A stretch of 64,000 nt of DNA from Pisolithus tinctorius (taxonomy: Eukaryota; Basidiomycota; Agaricomycetes; Boletales; Pisolithaceae), in NCBI GenBank assembly GCA_024663395.1, contig JANFAH010000008.1:1798001-1862000 (forward strand). The letters are read 5' to 3'. Shown piece after piece: positions 44,583 to 56,268 of the stretch. Made by a program: the position numbers and the translations under genes. Positions within the stretch are counted from its first letter, which is position 1. Each line of letters starts with the position of its first letter. The notes under the pieces are model-generated. The model saw only the letters and a list, made by a program, of their open reading frames with translations. It made no database searches and was not told the origin of the DNA.

Positions 44583-46378
44583 TGTGAGTCAAAGTGTGGT
44601 TCAGTGGTGAAAACCAACCAAATCCAACACAAAAGACAATGAAACTGAGTGGTGGTGTGCCTATGCAGTACCTAGATGATGGAATGTTTTATTTGGGAGG
44701 GTTTTTGCAAGCTACAACACTCAAAGACAAGTGCTGAGGGTTGGGGGTGCTCCTGATGAAGAAGGAGCAGGAATGCAAGAGGATGCAGTGGGGTAGACTG
44801 CTGTCAGCCTACAGAAGGATGAATGACAACTCAATTCAATGTTCTGAGCTGTACTGAGCTCAGGGAGGACTTGGAGCAAAGCTTGATTGATGATAGGCAA
44901 TAATAGATGAAGTAGATGATAGCTAGACCCTTAATAACATCTCAACTATCAAAGCTGATGAATGATTTACTGAGAGATGATAAAAATGCGAGCAAGAGGG
45001 GCTCTCTGATGTCTTCTTCCTTATTCAGCTATCTAAGTACAGTGATTTATATACAGTGCAGGGACATTGCCTATGGAAAACAAGGTGCACATGCTTGATA
45101 AGTGATTGGTAACTGATAAATAAGGAATGTAAGCAGTGGGTAATTGTCTTAGAATGCATTGGTGAGCATTGGTAAGGATAAGTAAGCCAAAAAGCAAAGA
45201 ATCAGTAAGCACAGTCAAAAGATTGGTAAGTATTGGCAATAGGTGAGTCAAGGACAGTCAGAATGTCAGAGTATGAGTCAAGTAATGTCAGAAACTGAGT
45301 AAGTGCACTGGAATCACATTAGGGGGAGGCTGTGCATGTCACATCTTGAAGAGATTGCTTCTAGGCCAAGGTGGGATGACAGAGAGGCAGTACTGATCTG
45401 ATGCTGATATAGTACATCCACAAGGGGACAGTGTGAGTCAGGTGTCAGAAAGGGGTCAAGCTTTGGGGGTCTGTGGGGTGACAGGAGCATAGGGGATCAC
45501 AACTTCCCCCCCCTCCAACTGTCCTCTCAGTGAAGCAAATAAAAACTTCATGAATGAGGCTCTGTTGGAAGAGAGGAAGAAGGGGGAGTGCCTTCTGCTG
45601 TATCTTGCAACAAGGAGGCAAGATGTACATCACACTCATCATGGATGCAATCAGGGAGAGTGGAGAACAGTAGATTATACTGTAGCTGTTGCAATTTTGG
45701 ATGGATGATGGATGAGATTGGTATGAAGACACTGCAGGGAGCAGGGAGGAAGGATCCATATGCTTCTTGGACTGGAGAGACTGAAATGACCACATAAGAC
45801 CTTTCTAACCAAATGACAGACCTGAGGTGACCAAAGAATGTCCTCCTAGAGGTCATAATGACAAAAAGAACATGCTGTCCAAGCTGGATGGGCTGAGAGG
45901 GGGCAGACAAGGATGGGATGTACCAGGACACTTCAGGACAGAAGCTAGTAGGAACTCCTGGTAAATATATATAGCCATGGTCCCTAGCAAAGGGGACAAG
46001 TGAAATGATTGATGTGGAGGTGGCCATATCAGAAGAATTAGCAAAATGAGCATCTTTTGGAGGGAGTGCTGTAGAAATGTGTGGAGTGTGCAGATCCTTC
46101 CCAAACTCAGAAGGTAGGATCACATGGCTGAGCACTATAAGCAAGTGTGGGAATGGTGTTGGTATCTGCAGAAATGGCAGAGATTCATTGAAAACTGGAA
46201 TGCTGTACACAGGCACTTAACTTGCTTCCTTCTTTCTCTGGCACTGATGACTTGTTCTTGTGCAAAGGATGGCTGCCAACATTCCTGGCTGTCATTCTAC
46301 ACATGAGGGCTATAGTCTTCATCTCCATTCATCAGCAGTATCCATGTCCATGTCACCAAACACCTTTGATGTGTGACA
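44583..46378 (-). repeat. LTR-A, near-complete solo copy
   Basis: 1796 bp from TGTGAGTCAAAGTGTGG to GATGTGTGACA (plus reading). Retains the TATA box and the U3 frame. CG is nearly absent compared with the young LTRs. Flanks show at most a 3-bp match (GTG), so the duplication is eroded or absent. Confidence 0.85.
45548..46216 (-). CDS. U3 open frame of an old LTR-A (222 codons, fused)
   Basis: Same product as the U3 frames of the young element but uninterrupted from MPVYSIPVF to the shared C-terminus (...SLPTEPHS). Long identical blocks such as MTSRRTFFGHLRSV, EAYGSFLPAPC and the stop position are kept although the LTR has lost most CG. The fusion comes from one base fewer at about 46033. Either selection kept the frame or it survived by chance. 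Confidence 0.4.
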   Translation of the reverse strand: MPVYSIPVFNESLPFLQIPTPFPHLLIVLSHVILPSEFGKDLHTPHISTALPPKDAHFANSSDMATSTSIISLVPFARDHGYIYLPGVPTSFCPEVSWYIPSLSAPSQPIQLGQHVLFVIMTSRRTFFGHLRSVIWLERSYVVISVSPVQEAYGSFLPAPCSVFIPISSIIHPKLQQLQYNLLFSTLPDCIHDECDVHLASLLQDTAEGTPPSSSLPTEPHS

Positions 46379-47833
46379 GTGCTCACTGCCACTTCACCAG
46401 CCTGGACCTATCAGGTGGTTAATGAATCACATCTGGGCCATGGCACTGCCTGCAAGTGAAGGAGCATACCTTGTGATGGTGAAGTGAGCACATGTAGCTT
46501 GACACCATAACAGACACCAAGGGGTTGCCACACATCTCCATATCATTGACTTCAGATGGGTGCCAAGGCATGTCACCAAGCCCATGAAGTCACCCAAATG
46601 CATAGGTCATCACTGCCCTCATTTTCTGAGCATGCCCATAAGTCCCTCACTCAACAGTTGAGGGCTTTGGAGTGCCCTTCAGAGTAATTGAGTCACAACT
46701 GCCAGCATCAAAGTGAGTGCATGATGCTCATAGTGACTTCAAGATGGATGAAGTAACCCAGTCCAAATCACCTACCAGTGCATGATCCAGGCAATGATGA
46801 AGATGGTGCATCCCAATGGGGATGAGGACCAAAGAAGCCTTGGCCTTGCTGAAGCAAGCCAAATTTGACCAGGAAGGCCTCACATCATGCCATCAACCTA
46901 GTAGCACTTCACACATCAGCTCAGCTGGCCAGCCAAGTGAACTGATGGGTACTCACCTTTGGTACTCAGCTGCCATGCCCTCTGTGATACCTTTGGAGGC
47001 ATCCTGTAAAGTTGCCTGTAGTTCAGCAAAGTTGGTGGTGAAGTCACCAAGTGACAGCTCAGATCTAGTGGTGAGACCAGGGTTGAGGGCATCACATTTG
47101 GCCATGGTGTCATCAGCAATATCCATGTCATTCAACATACCAGTAGTGGAAATATTGCCCTCTGCTGCCAGGTCAACCTGGAGTAAACCAGGAAACCTCA
47201 AGAGTGTTTGTTCAAGAACTGATTCAGGCATGGCTGGGGTGTGGTGGACACCCTCTCATATGCTGGTTGGCATGTCTCTCCTATCTGTAAGGTGGTCAAT
47301 TTGCAATTACTTAACAGTATACAATGTGAAGAGTTGGTACCCTACAGCAGGTTCCCCCTTTGCTCCACCATATAAAAGGGCCAGGAATGTCTGGGAGACA
47401 GAAGCAGAACATCTTGAAAGCAAGCTTGGACCATCATTTTTCCTGAGGGGTCTCAACCAAAGGCATTCCCCCCCCTATGGCCCAGGCAGAAGCATGCACA
47501 GAGCTGTGCACACTCACCATGAGTTTCTGGGGGAATAAATGACAGTCCCAAGGGTGTGACAAGGTACAGCACCTGCCCAAGACAGAGCATGACACACCTG
47601 CCTTCAAGTAACATTGGCAAGAAGACAAGGGAAAATCAAAGCAGACTTACCAATTCTTGAACATTAGGTGAAGGTGACTCTGCACACTAAATCAATTAAT
47701 AAATTGCAGAGCTCCCCCTTGGATCAAAGTACCTGAAGAATGCATGTCAGCAACTACATAGGCTCCAGCTTGAACTCTTACCCCCATGCCCACATCCACC
47801 TCATCCTCTTGTTCTCCCTCAGCATGGCCCCCA
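46379..47833. other. Unassigned; contains one coding-like minus exon (46957-47231)
   Basis: On minus, 47231-46957 reads MPESVLEQTLLRFPGLLQVD...GITEGMAAEYQ and stops at a GTGAGT donor (46956 downward). I have an unchecked memory of similar DASKGITEG..AEYQ stretches in repetitive basidiomycete proteins. The plus frame 46816-47538 (240 codons) opposite it is rejected as its shadow. Elsewhere nothing recognised. Confidence 0.35.
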
Positions 47834-47835
47834 TA

Positions 47836-50316
47836 CAGTGGCTCACAAAATTGTCCCAATGTTTGCATGTTTTTCATTAATCATGGTATAGCAAGTGAAC
47901 TATCATTATTGAGCCCAAGGTGTTGGTGGATGAATAAAGCAGCTGGTCATGGCTCTCTGATGAGCCACATTACATAATACTTGAGTAGAAACTGATGACA
48001 GAATACCCAAATGAAAATGAGAGCTCATTGGGACAATTATGTAACTTTGTGATATACTGGGGATGTAGTCCTTGGGAACACATATAAAACATGGTGAGAC
48101 ACTCACCAATGCTTACATAATGTATCATGTGGTCTACTGAATGATTTGTCAACAAACAAACAATGCCAAACAGTGATTTTGCACCACTAAGCCTCCTCAC
48201 TGTAACACAAGTCAAGAAGTCACCATTCCAGCTCATCAGGGACATTCTCTCAGGGCAACCTCAGCAAATGCTGGTGTGCACTATAGTGTAATCAATAGAA
48301 TATGCTATCAGCATCATTGGTCTCTTCAGAAACCTGCTGGCAGTCATCTCTTGCACTGTTTCCCCACCAATGCCCCATGTGTCCTGGAACTAATCAGTAC
48401 TGTGAGAGCTGAGAGTGATGTGGAGGTCCAATCTGGCATTCATCCTATCATTAACAAACCAATCACCCACTAACTACTACATCACAGTGGAAGAAAAGCC
48501 TGCCTGAAGGCTCAGGTGAAGCACAACCCTTCTGGGTACTCCCAGTATTGTGGGAGGGTGTGAAGTACAGGTTTACCCTCGGGTGACTGGGCTTCAAGAC
48601 CGGGTGACAGGGGCTGAGTCCGAGTGGCCAGAGTCAAGGCCGAGAGACAGGGGCCAAGTCCGGTTGGACCAGAGTTGAGGCCGGAGGTTAGGGGCTAAGT
48701 CCAGAGGACCGGACTTAAGGCCAGGAGCGCAGGAATAAGACCAGTAGTGTGGGAAACCGACCGGTGTTGGAGTGCGCACAGGGGGAAGCCGGTCCGGGGT
48801 TGGATCTACCTCCCTTGGTCTCAGCTTATGTGCTGTACCCTTATGCAAGCCGGGGAGAGGTCCGGGACAGGGACTGGGGATAGCTTAAGGCTCGGCCTTA
48901 GCTATAGAGTAGTCTCGGGGTGTAGTATGGAGTTGAGGGTAATACTAAGTTGATATTCTGACTGGGGTGCTACGAAGTATGTACAGGGGTTAAATACATG
49001 AGGCCAGTCCGGAGTAAAGAACATGAAGACGGACTTGTGAATAAGCTATTAGCAAGAAGATTAGCAAGAGAGTGGATAGCCATAGTGGCTGTGCCGAGGC
49101 TAATAGCCAAAGTCCGGGTGACCGGCATACCAGGGTCAGACACAGGATTGTACAGTAAGCAAAGTCAGATGAACGGGCTAGACTAAATATAGTACAAACA
49201 AAGGGAAACAGACTGGAGTTATGTCCGGGTGACCTGGACATAGACCTAGGAGGACCAGGGTGGAACAGCGCAAGGCCGGGAGGCTGAAACGGACCGGAGA
49301 TAGGGGTAAAACACCGGACTTGAGTTATGCAGGCCAGAGTTGAGTTATCTAGGGCCGGGTTTGGGTTTTCCAGGCTGGACCAGGACCAGACTTGACCGGA
49401 GATAGGGGCTAGGGGTCTGGACTGGGCTGAGTCTGAGTCCGAGAGTCATGGACATGACAGAGGGTTGGCCAGACTGTACTCTGAGCTGAAGTGGGCATCA
49501 CTGGGAAGGAGTTATTTGGTCATATAAGACTAAAGGAATTATCCAGTGCCAGATAGAAGGCCAGGAATGTACAACCTGGTAGCTCAGTAGCATATCCCTC
49601 CCATGGGACCTGGAGTGAGAGAGGGTTTAGCTTCACCCTGACCTCCATACCAGTTTCCCCTTCATAGAAATGCACTAGTTAATGGGTGATTGGTTTGTTC
49701 ATGACAGGATGAATGCCAGATTGGACCTCCACATCACTCTCAGCTCTCACAGTACTGATTAGTTCCAGGACACATGGGGCATTGGTGGGGAAACAGTGCA
49801 GGAGATGACTGCCAGCAGGTTTCTGAAGAGACCAATGATGCTGATAGCATATTCTATTGATTACACTATAGTGCACACCAGCATTTGCTGAGGTTGCCCT
49901 GAGAGAATGTCCCTGATGAGCTGGAATGGTGACTTCTTGACTTGTGTTACAGTGAGGAGGCTTAGTGGTGCAAAATCACTGTTTGGCATTGTTTGTTTGT
50001 TGACAAATCATTCAGTAGACCACATGATACATTATGTAAGCATTGGTGAGTGTCTCACCATGTTTTATATGTGTTCCCAAGGACTACATCCCCAGTATAT
50101 CACAAAGTTACATAATTGTCCCAATGAGCTCTCATTTTCATTTGGGTATTCTGTCATCAGTTTCTACTCAAGTATTATGTAATGTGGCTCATCAGAGAGC
50201 CATGACCAGCTGCTTTATTCATCCACCAACACCTTGGGCTCAATAATGATAGTTCACTTGCTATACCATGATTAATGAAAAACATGCAAACATTGGGACA
50301 ATTTTGTGAGCCACTG
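47836..50316. mobile_element. Foldback element made from Tc1 N-terminal sequence
   Basis: Two arms of about 638 bp (47836-48473 and 49680-50316) are near-perfect inverted copies. Termini are CAGTGGCTCACAAAATTG, flanked by TA on both sides (47834-47835, 50317-50318), the Tc1 pattern. Each arm encodes the same degraded helix-turn-helix start (GHSLRATSANAGVHYSVINR). No catalytic domain remains. The loop between arms (about 300 bp without the LTR) carries a solo LTR-D. Confidence 0.85.
48559..49459 (-). repeat. Solo LTR-D with 5-bp target duplication
   Basis: 901 bp, TGTGAAGTACAGG to GGACATGACA in plus reading, flanked by GAGGG (48554-48558 and 49460-49464). Very rich in CCGG and CG, unlike its surroundings, so young. 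Same family, inverted, as 51103-52005. It lies in the loop of the foldback element. Confidence 0.92.
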
Positions 50317-50318
50317 TA

Positions 50319-50804
50319 CATTCCTGTGCAAGCTTCCCCATTGTTAATGACCCTCTGTGGTGCTCAGAGTTCCTGGTGAGTGGCATGCTTTGACTTGAAG
50401 GATCACTTATGTGCTGTGCTGGTGCTGGGTGCATGCAATGTTCCATGATCTCACAAGTTGGCAATTAGCCATCCTGATCTGTCATGATGTGGCCCTTGAG
50501 ACCTTCTATGGTGTCTCAGGCTTCCTCAGCCCTGGTTGGACAGAGTCACAGGTGGGTTGCCCTCATCATTTCATGACACCTAGTGTTAGGGCAATGTTAA
50601 GCTGGACTTTCTAGCAAGGGCATCATTGTGTCAATGAGTCCAATCAGTGGGGATAGAGGTCACCCTGACTTAGTATGTGGTGATGCAATGGTAGTGCCAC
50701 ACACTTACATTGGATGGTGGGATGGCCACTGCCTTCAAGTGAGGTACACCATCAAGTCAAGCTGCAGAGCCTCACCCAGTTTGGGGTCAGTCACACTGTG
50801 ACAG
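50319..50804. other. Unassigned CG-poor sequence
   Basis: Between the foldback element and an LTR-A fragment. Only short frames; a few phrases (GGATCACTTATGTGCTGTGC...) with no recognised relatives in the window. Confidence 0.35.
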
Positions 50805-51021
50805 TGTCACACACCAAAGGTGTTGTGGACATGGTTACAGCTGACTCTGCCTAACTTGTTAATGAGTTGCACACCATGCCATAAATGCAGATGAAGACTA
50901 AAGCCCTCATGCATAGAAAGACTGCTGGATGTGAGTAGTCATCCTTCACACAAGAATGAGTCATCAGTGCTAGAGAGAAAAGAGGAAGCAAGTTAAGCAC
51001 CTGTCAAAGGTTTTTAGTGCC
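50805..51021 (+). repeat. LTR-A fragment, cut by LTR-B
   Basis: TGTCACACACCAAAGGTG start, then the first 217 bp of the family in sense plus; truncated exactly where LTR-B begins. Confidence 0.8.
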
Positions 51022-52453
51022 TGTCAAGTTTGGGTTGTCCAGGTTGAGGCCAGACTGGAGACTGAAGTGGGTGTGAGGCTGAGGAGTCAGGATCAAGAGG
51101 AGTGTCATATCCATGACTCTCGGACTCGGACTCAGCCCAGTCCGGACCCCTAGCCCCTAACTCCGGTCAACTCCGGTCCTGGTCCAGCCTAGAAAACCCA
51201 ATCCCGGCCCTAGATAACTCAACTCCAGCCTGCATAACTCAAGTCCGGTGTTTTACCCCTATCTCCGGTCCACTTCGGCCTCCCGGCCTTGCGCTGCTCC
51301 ACCCCGGTCCTCCCAGGTCTATGTCCGGGTCACCCGGACATAACTCCGGTCTGTTTCCCTTTGTTTGTACTATATTTAGTCTAGCCCGTTCATCTGACTT
51401 TTGCTTACTGTACAAATCCTGTGTCTGACCCCAGTATGCCAGTCACCTGGACTTTGGCTATTAGCCTCTGCATAGCCACTGTGGCTATCCACTCTCTTGC
51501 TAATCTTCTTGCTAATAGCTTGTTAACAAGTCCGGCTCTATGTTCGTTATCCCAGACCGGCCTCATGTATTTAACCCCTGTACATACTTCGTAGCACCCC
51601 AGTCAGAATATCAACTTAGTATTATCCTCAACTCCGTATTACCCCTCGAGACTACTCTATAGCTAAGGCCGAGCCTTAAGCTATCCCCGGCCCCTGTCCT
51701 GGACCTCTCCCTGGCTTGCATAAGGGTACAGCACATAAGCTGAGACCAAGGGAGGTAGATCCAACCCTGGACCGGCTTCCCCTTGTGCGCACTCCAACAC
51801 CGGTCGGTTTCCCACGCTACCGGTCTTATTCCCGCGCTCCCAGCCTTAAGTCCGGTCCCCCGGACTTAGCCCCTGACCTCCGGCCTTGACTCCGGTCTAA
51901 CCGGACTTGGCCCCTGTCTCCCGGCCTTGATTCTGGCCACTCGGACTTGGCCCCTGTCACCCGGTCTTGAAGCCCGGTCACCCAAGGGTAAACCCGTACT
52001 TCACAAGGAGAGACAAAGATACAGATGGGTGGACTGATTGGACTTAGTGACTGAGGCTACAGTGCTATTCCCTTGCATGGGTCTCAGTCCAAGTCTGAGG
52101 CTGAGGCAGGATTATTAGAGTAACTTAGTTGATTTCAGACTGAAGAGTACAGGCTGAGTATCTACAAGTTTATATACTAGAGACAACTATAGTATGGAGA
52201 CTGGTAATGCTGGTCTTGCAAAGATTGCCAAGATGATTGGTAAGACAAGGATTAGTAATGTATGAGTAAGGTAATGGAGACCAGGACAGGGTGGACTGGG
52301 GACAAGACTGGGCAGGCCTTAACCAAAGTGACATGCACTGCAAAGCAGTGTTCACCATGCTAGGACATCTGGGGATAAGGAACTGGTGAGGCCAAGGCCA
52401 GACTAGATGAGTGCAAGGCCAAGTCCAGCTGGGGTTGAGGCATGACTATGACA
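51022..52453 (-). repeat. LTR-B, 3' LTR of gypsy element B, split by LTR-D
   Basis: TGTCAAGTTTGGG to GACTATGACA; 524 bp once LTR-D and its duplication are removed. Directly followed on the right by a polypurine tract, which makes it the 3' LTR of a minus-strand element. Confidence 0.88.
51103..52005 (+). repeat. Solo LTR-D nested in LTR-B
   Basis: 903 bp, TGTCATATCC to GTACTTCACA, flanked by AGGAG (51098-51102 and 52006-52010). CG- and CCGG-rich; inverted relative to 48559-49459. TATA-like TGTATTTAAC near 51566. Confidence 0.92.
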
Positions 52454-52466
52454 GTATCCCCCTCTT
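52454..52466 (-). other. Polypurine tract of gypsy element B
   Basis: AAGAGGGGGATAC on minus, touching the 3' LTR-B; the plus-strand primer site expected there. Confidence 0.8.
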
Positions 52467-52591
52467 AGGGGTCAAACCCATGAGACCCCTGCAAGAGTGG
52501 TAGACCGAGTCTGAAACTTTGGCTGAGTTCAAAAAACTGATACTTGTAGCCTGCTAAGCCCTTTGCATCTTTCTTTCACATCCTATTCATC

Positions 52592-53659
52592 ATGTCCAAA
52601 TCAAGGCTGATCAGTGTGACTGACAACAACAACAAAGGCCAGGTCATCATCGACTGGACCCAGGTACTGGATGATGCCATCAGATATGATACCAACAATG
52701 AGGAAGAAGTGATGAAGGCTATGTCAAAGGAAAGGAAAAGATGAAAGGCAGCTGAACATGCCTGGCAGGAGGAGCAGGCTTGGCTTGAGGCCAAGAGAGC
52801 AGAGAGAGAAAAGGCCAAGGCTGAGAGGGCAGAACAGGAGGCTGAGGAGAAAAGGGCATGCAGGGATGAAGAGAGATGCAAGGTGGAGGAGGAAAGGGAG
52901 GCTGAGAAAAGACACAAGGCCAAGGAGGAAAGGGAGGCCAAGCAAAGACACAAGGCCAAGGCTGGCAAGGGTGATGAGGCCGGGGGGGAGGTGAAGAAGG
53001 TGGTTATGGACCCCAGGTGAGTACCTTCTTTACTCCTGTGCATTTTTTTCCTGAAGCCCACTTTTAGCTGTACCCACTGCTCCTGGGCGAAGACCATCTG
53101 TGAGTTCCTCATGGATGGTAACAAGAAGCAGGTCACCTGCATATGGTGCAATCAGTCAAAGGGCAAATGCTGGTGGCCTGGGGATGGTAAGGATGCCAAG
53201 GCTGGTCCCAAGGTCAAGGTTGACAAAGGGAAGAAACAGAAGGCCAATGACGAGACACCTGAGCCCGGGCTGAGCCAGAAGAAGTGGGCAAAGTTGAAAG
53301 CAGTTGAGGTGTTGGAGATTGATGAGCCTGAGGCCAGTGGGAGCAGGGTTAGGAAGGCCATGACAGGGGGGCTCTCAGGCTTGGAAGACAAGCTCAAGCA
53401 GCTTATTGACATTGCAGGGCTCATTGCCAACAACTTGGCAGGCCTTTTTGAACTCCAAGAGGCTGCAGTCAAGAACTCAGGCCACATTGCTGATGCACTC
53501 GAGTCACTACTCAATGAGTCCTATGGCTTTGGGATGGCAGTGTCCCCCTTGGATTTGGGCTCATCCAAGTTTGATTCCAATGAGCTGCATGAGGAGGCCA
53601 ACTGGCTGAAGGCCCATGGTGAGGATGAGGAGGATGAAACCATGGCTGAGGCTGAGTAG
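52592..53659 (+). pseudogene. Antisense accessory gene of gypsy element B: coiled coil plus Cys-cluster protein
   Basis: Lies between the polypurine tract and the 3' end of pol, on the strand opposite to the element. Exon 1 52592-53016 and exon 2 53068-53659, joined by a 51-nt GT-AG intron. Product: MSKSRLISVTDNNNKG..., VIIDWTQVLDDAI; a 90-residue Glu/Lys/Ala-rich coiled coil (about 52745-52970); a Cys cluster C-x2-C-x5-C-x12-C-x2-C-x6-C across the intron (CTHCSWAKTIC, CIWCNQSKGKC); a helical region; an acidic tail. The cysteine pattern resembles, but does not equal, a fungal Zn2Cys6 finger. One TGA near 52742 at an Arg codon (CGA to TGA) disables this copy. I recall similar genes in other Agaricomycete repeats, unchecked. 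Confidence 0.7.
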
Positions 53660-53858
53660 TTCCATAGTGTAGGGTCTTGTAGTTTTTTCCTCTGCAAATG
53701 TCATGTGCAGTGTCTGGTGTCTGGTCTCAGTCTCAGGTAGTAAAGTAAGTAAATCAAGGGAAGAGAGTAAAAAGGAAAACAGGGTAAGCATAAGATCAAG
53801 GAACTAGATACCAATAGAAAAAACCAAAGAAAGAACTGAGGCCAGTTGAAGCCAGTTC

Positions 53859-55274
53859 TTATTGGTATGGGCTGGGTTTACTAGGGTAGCAGGAGTGGAA
53901 CTCTTGCATGAGTTCAGAAGCATTGTCTAGCTCCATGGCTAGTACCCAAGTAGTTTCTTCATTGGTCCCTTTGTAGCCAGTCCACCAGACTAAGTACTGT
54001 AACCAACACTGGCAATGCCAGTCAACCTTGGAGTCAAGGATTTCTGCTACCTCAAACTCTAGCTCTCCATTGACTTCAACTGGTGGGGGTGGTGGTTGAG
54101 TCTGGTTCAGGATGGTATTAGGGATGGCCAGCTCAAGTTGGGAGACATGGAAGACCAGGTGTACTGCACGCATTGAGTCTGGTAGGTGCAGTGTGAAAGA
54201 GTGGGTACTGGCCTGAGCTATGATCAGGCATGGCCCAAGGTTTTTCTCTGAGAGTTTCTTGGAAGGCCAGGTTTACCAGAAGTATTTGGCTTTGACATAC
54301 ACCTGGTCACTGACCTTGAAGTCTGGGGCTGGCATGCATTTAGCATTGGCTTGTCCTTGATAGTGCTGTTGTGCTAGGGTCATTTCTTCCTGTAGGTATT
54401 GATGCAGTGAGTCTAAGTCGACTGCATAGTCACAAGCCTGAGCAGAGGTAAGGTTGTGCTCTGGGTACACCAAGATGTTAGGGTGGTAGCCCTTATTGGC
54501 AAAGAATGGTGAGACACCAGTAGTAGCACTAGGGGCATTGTTGTAAGCAAACTCAGCCAGAGGTAGTAAGTCAGCCCAATTGTCCTGCTGGTAGCTGCAG
54601 TACACTCAGAGGTATTGTTCCAGGGTCTGGTTAGTCTGTTTGGTCTGACCATCACCTTTGGGGTGGTAGCCCAAAGTAAAATGTAGACACATGTCCAAGG
54701 CCTTACCAAGTGACTGGAAGAAGTGCGAGATGAACTCCGAGCCTCAGTCTGAGGTTATATGGGCCAGTACTCTGTGCTTTGAAAAGACATGGAGTAGGAA
54801 TAGTTTGGTGAGTTCTGGGGCTGTGATGGTGTCATGGGTGGGGATGAAGATGGCCTGCTTGGAAAGCCAGTTAACTACTACAAGGATGGCCATGAAGCTG
54901 GATGAGGCTGGGAGCTGCTCAATGAAGTCCATGGATATGGAATTCCACAGTTTCTCTGGCACTGGGAGTTGCTTGAGGAGGCTGTAAGGCTGATGGTGGG
55001 GAACCTTAGCCTGAGCGCAGGCCATGCAAGACTGGACATGGTCTTTGACAAATGTCCTGAGGCTGGGCCAGGTATACTCACACCAGATGAGTTCTAAGGT
55101 ACAGTTTTGGCCAAAGTGGCTGGACAGGGGGTGGTCATGCTTAAGCTGCAAGACCCTGAGGCAGAGATCATTTGAGTCCAGCACATAGATCCTTCCATCA
55201 AGCCAAAGGAAACTGGTGTCATCTACCCACCACCAGGGATCAGACATGTCAGACAGGCAGATTTGTGAGACTGG
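53859..55274 (-). pseudogene. Gypsy element B pol fragment: integrase and chromodomain
   Basis: From the right: LRVLQLKHDHPLSSHFGQ and SCMACAQAKVPHH (HHCC zinc finger), WNSISMDFIEQLP, ILVVVNWLSKQAIFIP, then GYHPKGDGQTKQTNQTLEQYL, FAYNNAPSATTGVSPFFANKG, and a C-terminal chromodomain (EFEVAEILDSKVDW, YLVWWTGYKGTNEETTW). All parts share one frame, interrupted by stops (for example at 54600 and 54270) rather than shifts. RT and RNase H are missing because LTR-A begins at 55275. A chromovirus-type element. Confidence 0.88.
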
Positions 55275-55860
55275 TGTGAGTCCAAGTGTGGAAAGGTGGT
55301 ATAAACCAAACAAATCCAACACAAAAGACAAATAAGAGTGAGTGGTGGTTTGCCTCCACAGAACCTGGAGTGCAGAAAAACCTAAATGTGGGGGGGATTT
55401 CAAGTGGAGGTGCTCCTGGTGCAAGTTGACAATGAGTTATGCAGGAGTAGACAAGCAAGTGACGACTGGAAGGGGGATGCTGAACAGAGTGAAGGTGTTC
55501 AGCTGAAAGGACTTCTGGAATGATGGACTTTGATAAAATGTGCTCCTGGCACAAATCAATGACGAGTTATGCAGGAGTGAAAGAATGACTAAGCAAAAGG
55601 TTGCTGACTAAGCACTGATGATACTGCTGATGATGAATAGAGGTAGATAGACCCTTGATGGAACCTCAACTACCAAGGATGATGGATGGTGACAGATAGA
55701 CTCTTCCAAATGAGCCTCAACTGTTGACAATGAGATATGCACTGAAAGAGCTGAACTGACTTCTGAGTGACTTCTTGATTGCTTGGGGGTAGCTAAGTAC
55801 ATGGGGGTTTATATACTGTGGGGGAGAACAGCTTGTGACAAACAAGGCACAAATGCTTGG
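55275..55860 (-). repeat. LTR-A fragment, cut by LTR-C
   Basis: TGTGAGTCCAAGTGTGG to CACAAATGCTTGG, the R-U5 part and the TATA box of the family. The remainder (U3) is missing; LTR-C starts exactly at its edge. It truncates gypsy B pol. Confidence 0.85.
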
Positions 55861-56258
55861 TGAAGCAATCAAAGATGAAGTCTTCTCAGCTATCACTTCA
55901 AACCAGAGAGTAATGGGAGTGGAACCCATTGATTGAAAAACAAGCTCAAAATGAACTGGATTAGAGAGAGTGGCTACAACAAACAACAGGACTTATATAC
56001 TGCCTTACTGTTTGTATGTACTGCCATGAGAGAATGTTCTAGAAAGAAGTAAACAAAAGAGAAAACTACGCTATTGGTTGAACATGAACATGTGTTAGTA
56101 ATGAGGCACAGCCTTACTAAGTATCATGTAAGTGTGAAAGAGTAAGTAAAAGGAAAAGTCCAAGATAACTAAGCATCCCTAAAGTGTAACCCTAACCAGG
56201 GGTGGATATATATAGGCAACCAGGAAACGTGGAAGTGAAAAGTCTACCAGTCATTACA
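55861..56258 (-). repeat. LTR-C, 3' LTR of gypsy element C, with adjacent polypurine tract
   Basis: 398 bp, TGTAATGACTGG to GATTGCTTCA on minus. Directly to its right (56259-56274) minus reads CCTTAGGAGGGGATAG, a polypurine tract. Contains a two-unit telomere-like ACCCTA stretch. No 5' partner LTR is in the window. Confidence 0.85.
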
Positions 56259-56268
56259 CTATCCCCTC

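Noticed and set aside
46816..47538. 240-codon plus frame
   Set aside because: The opposite strand has the better coding signal with a splice donor; the plus product has no recognisable features.
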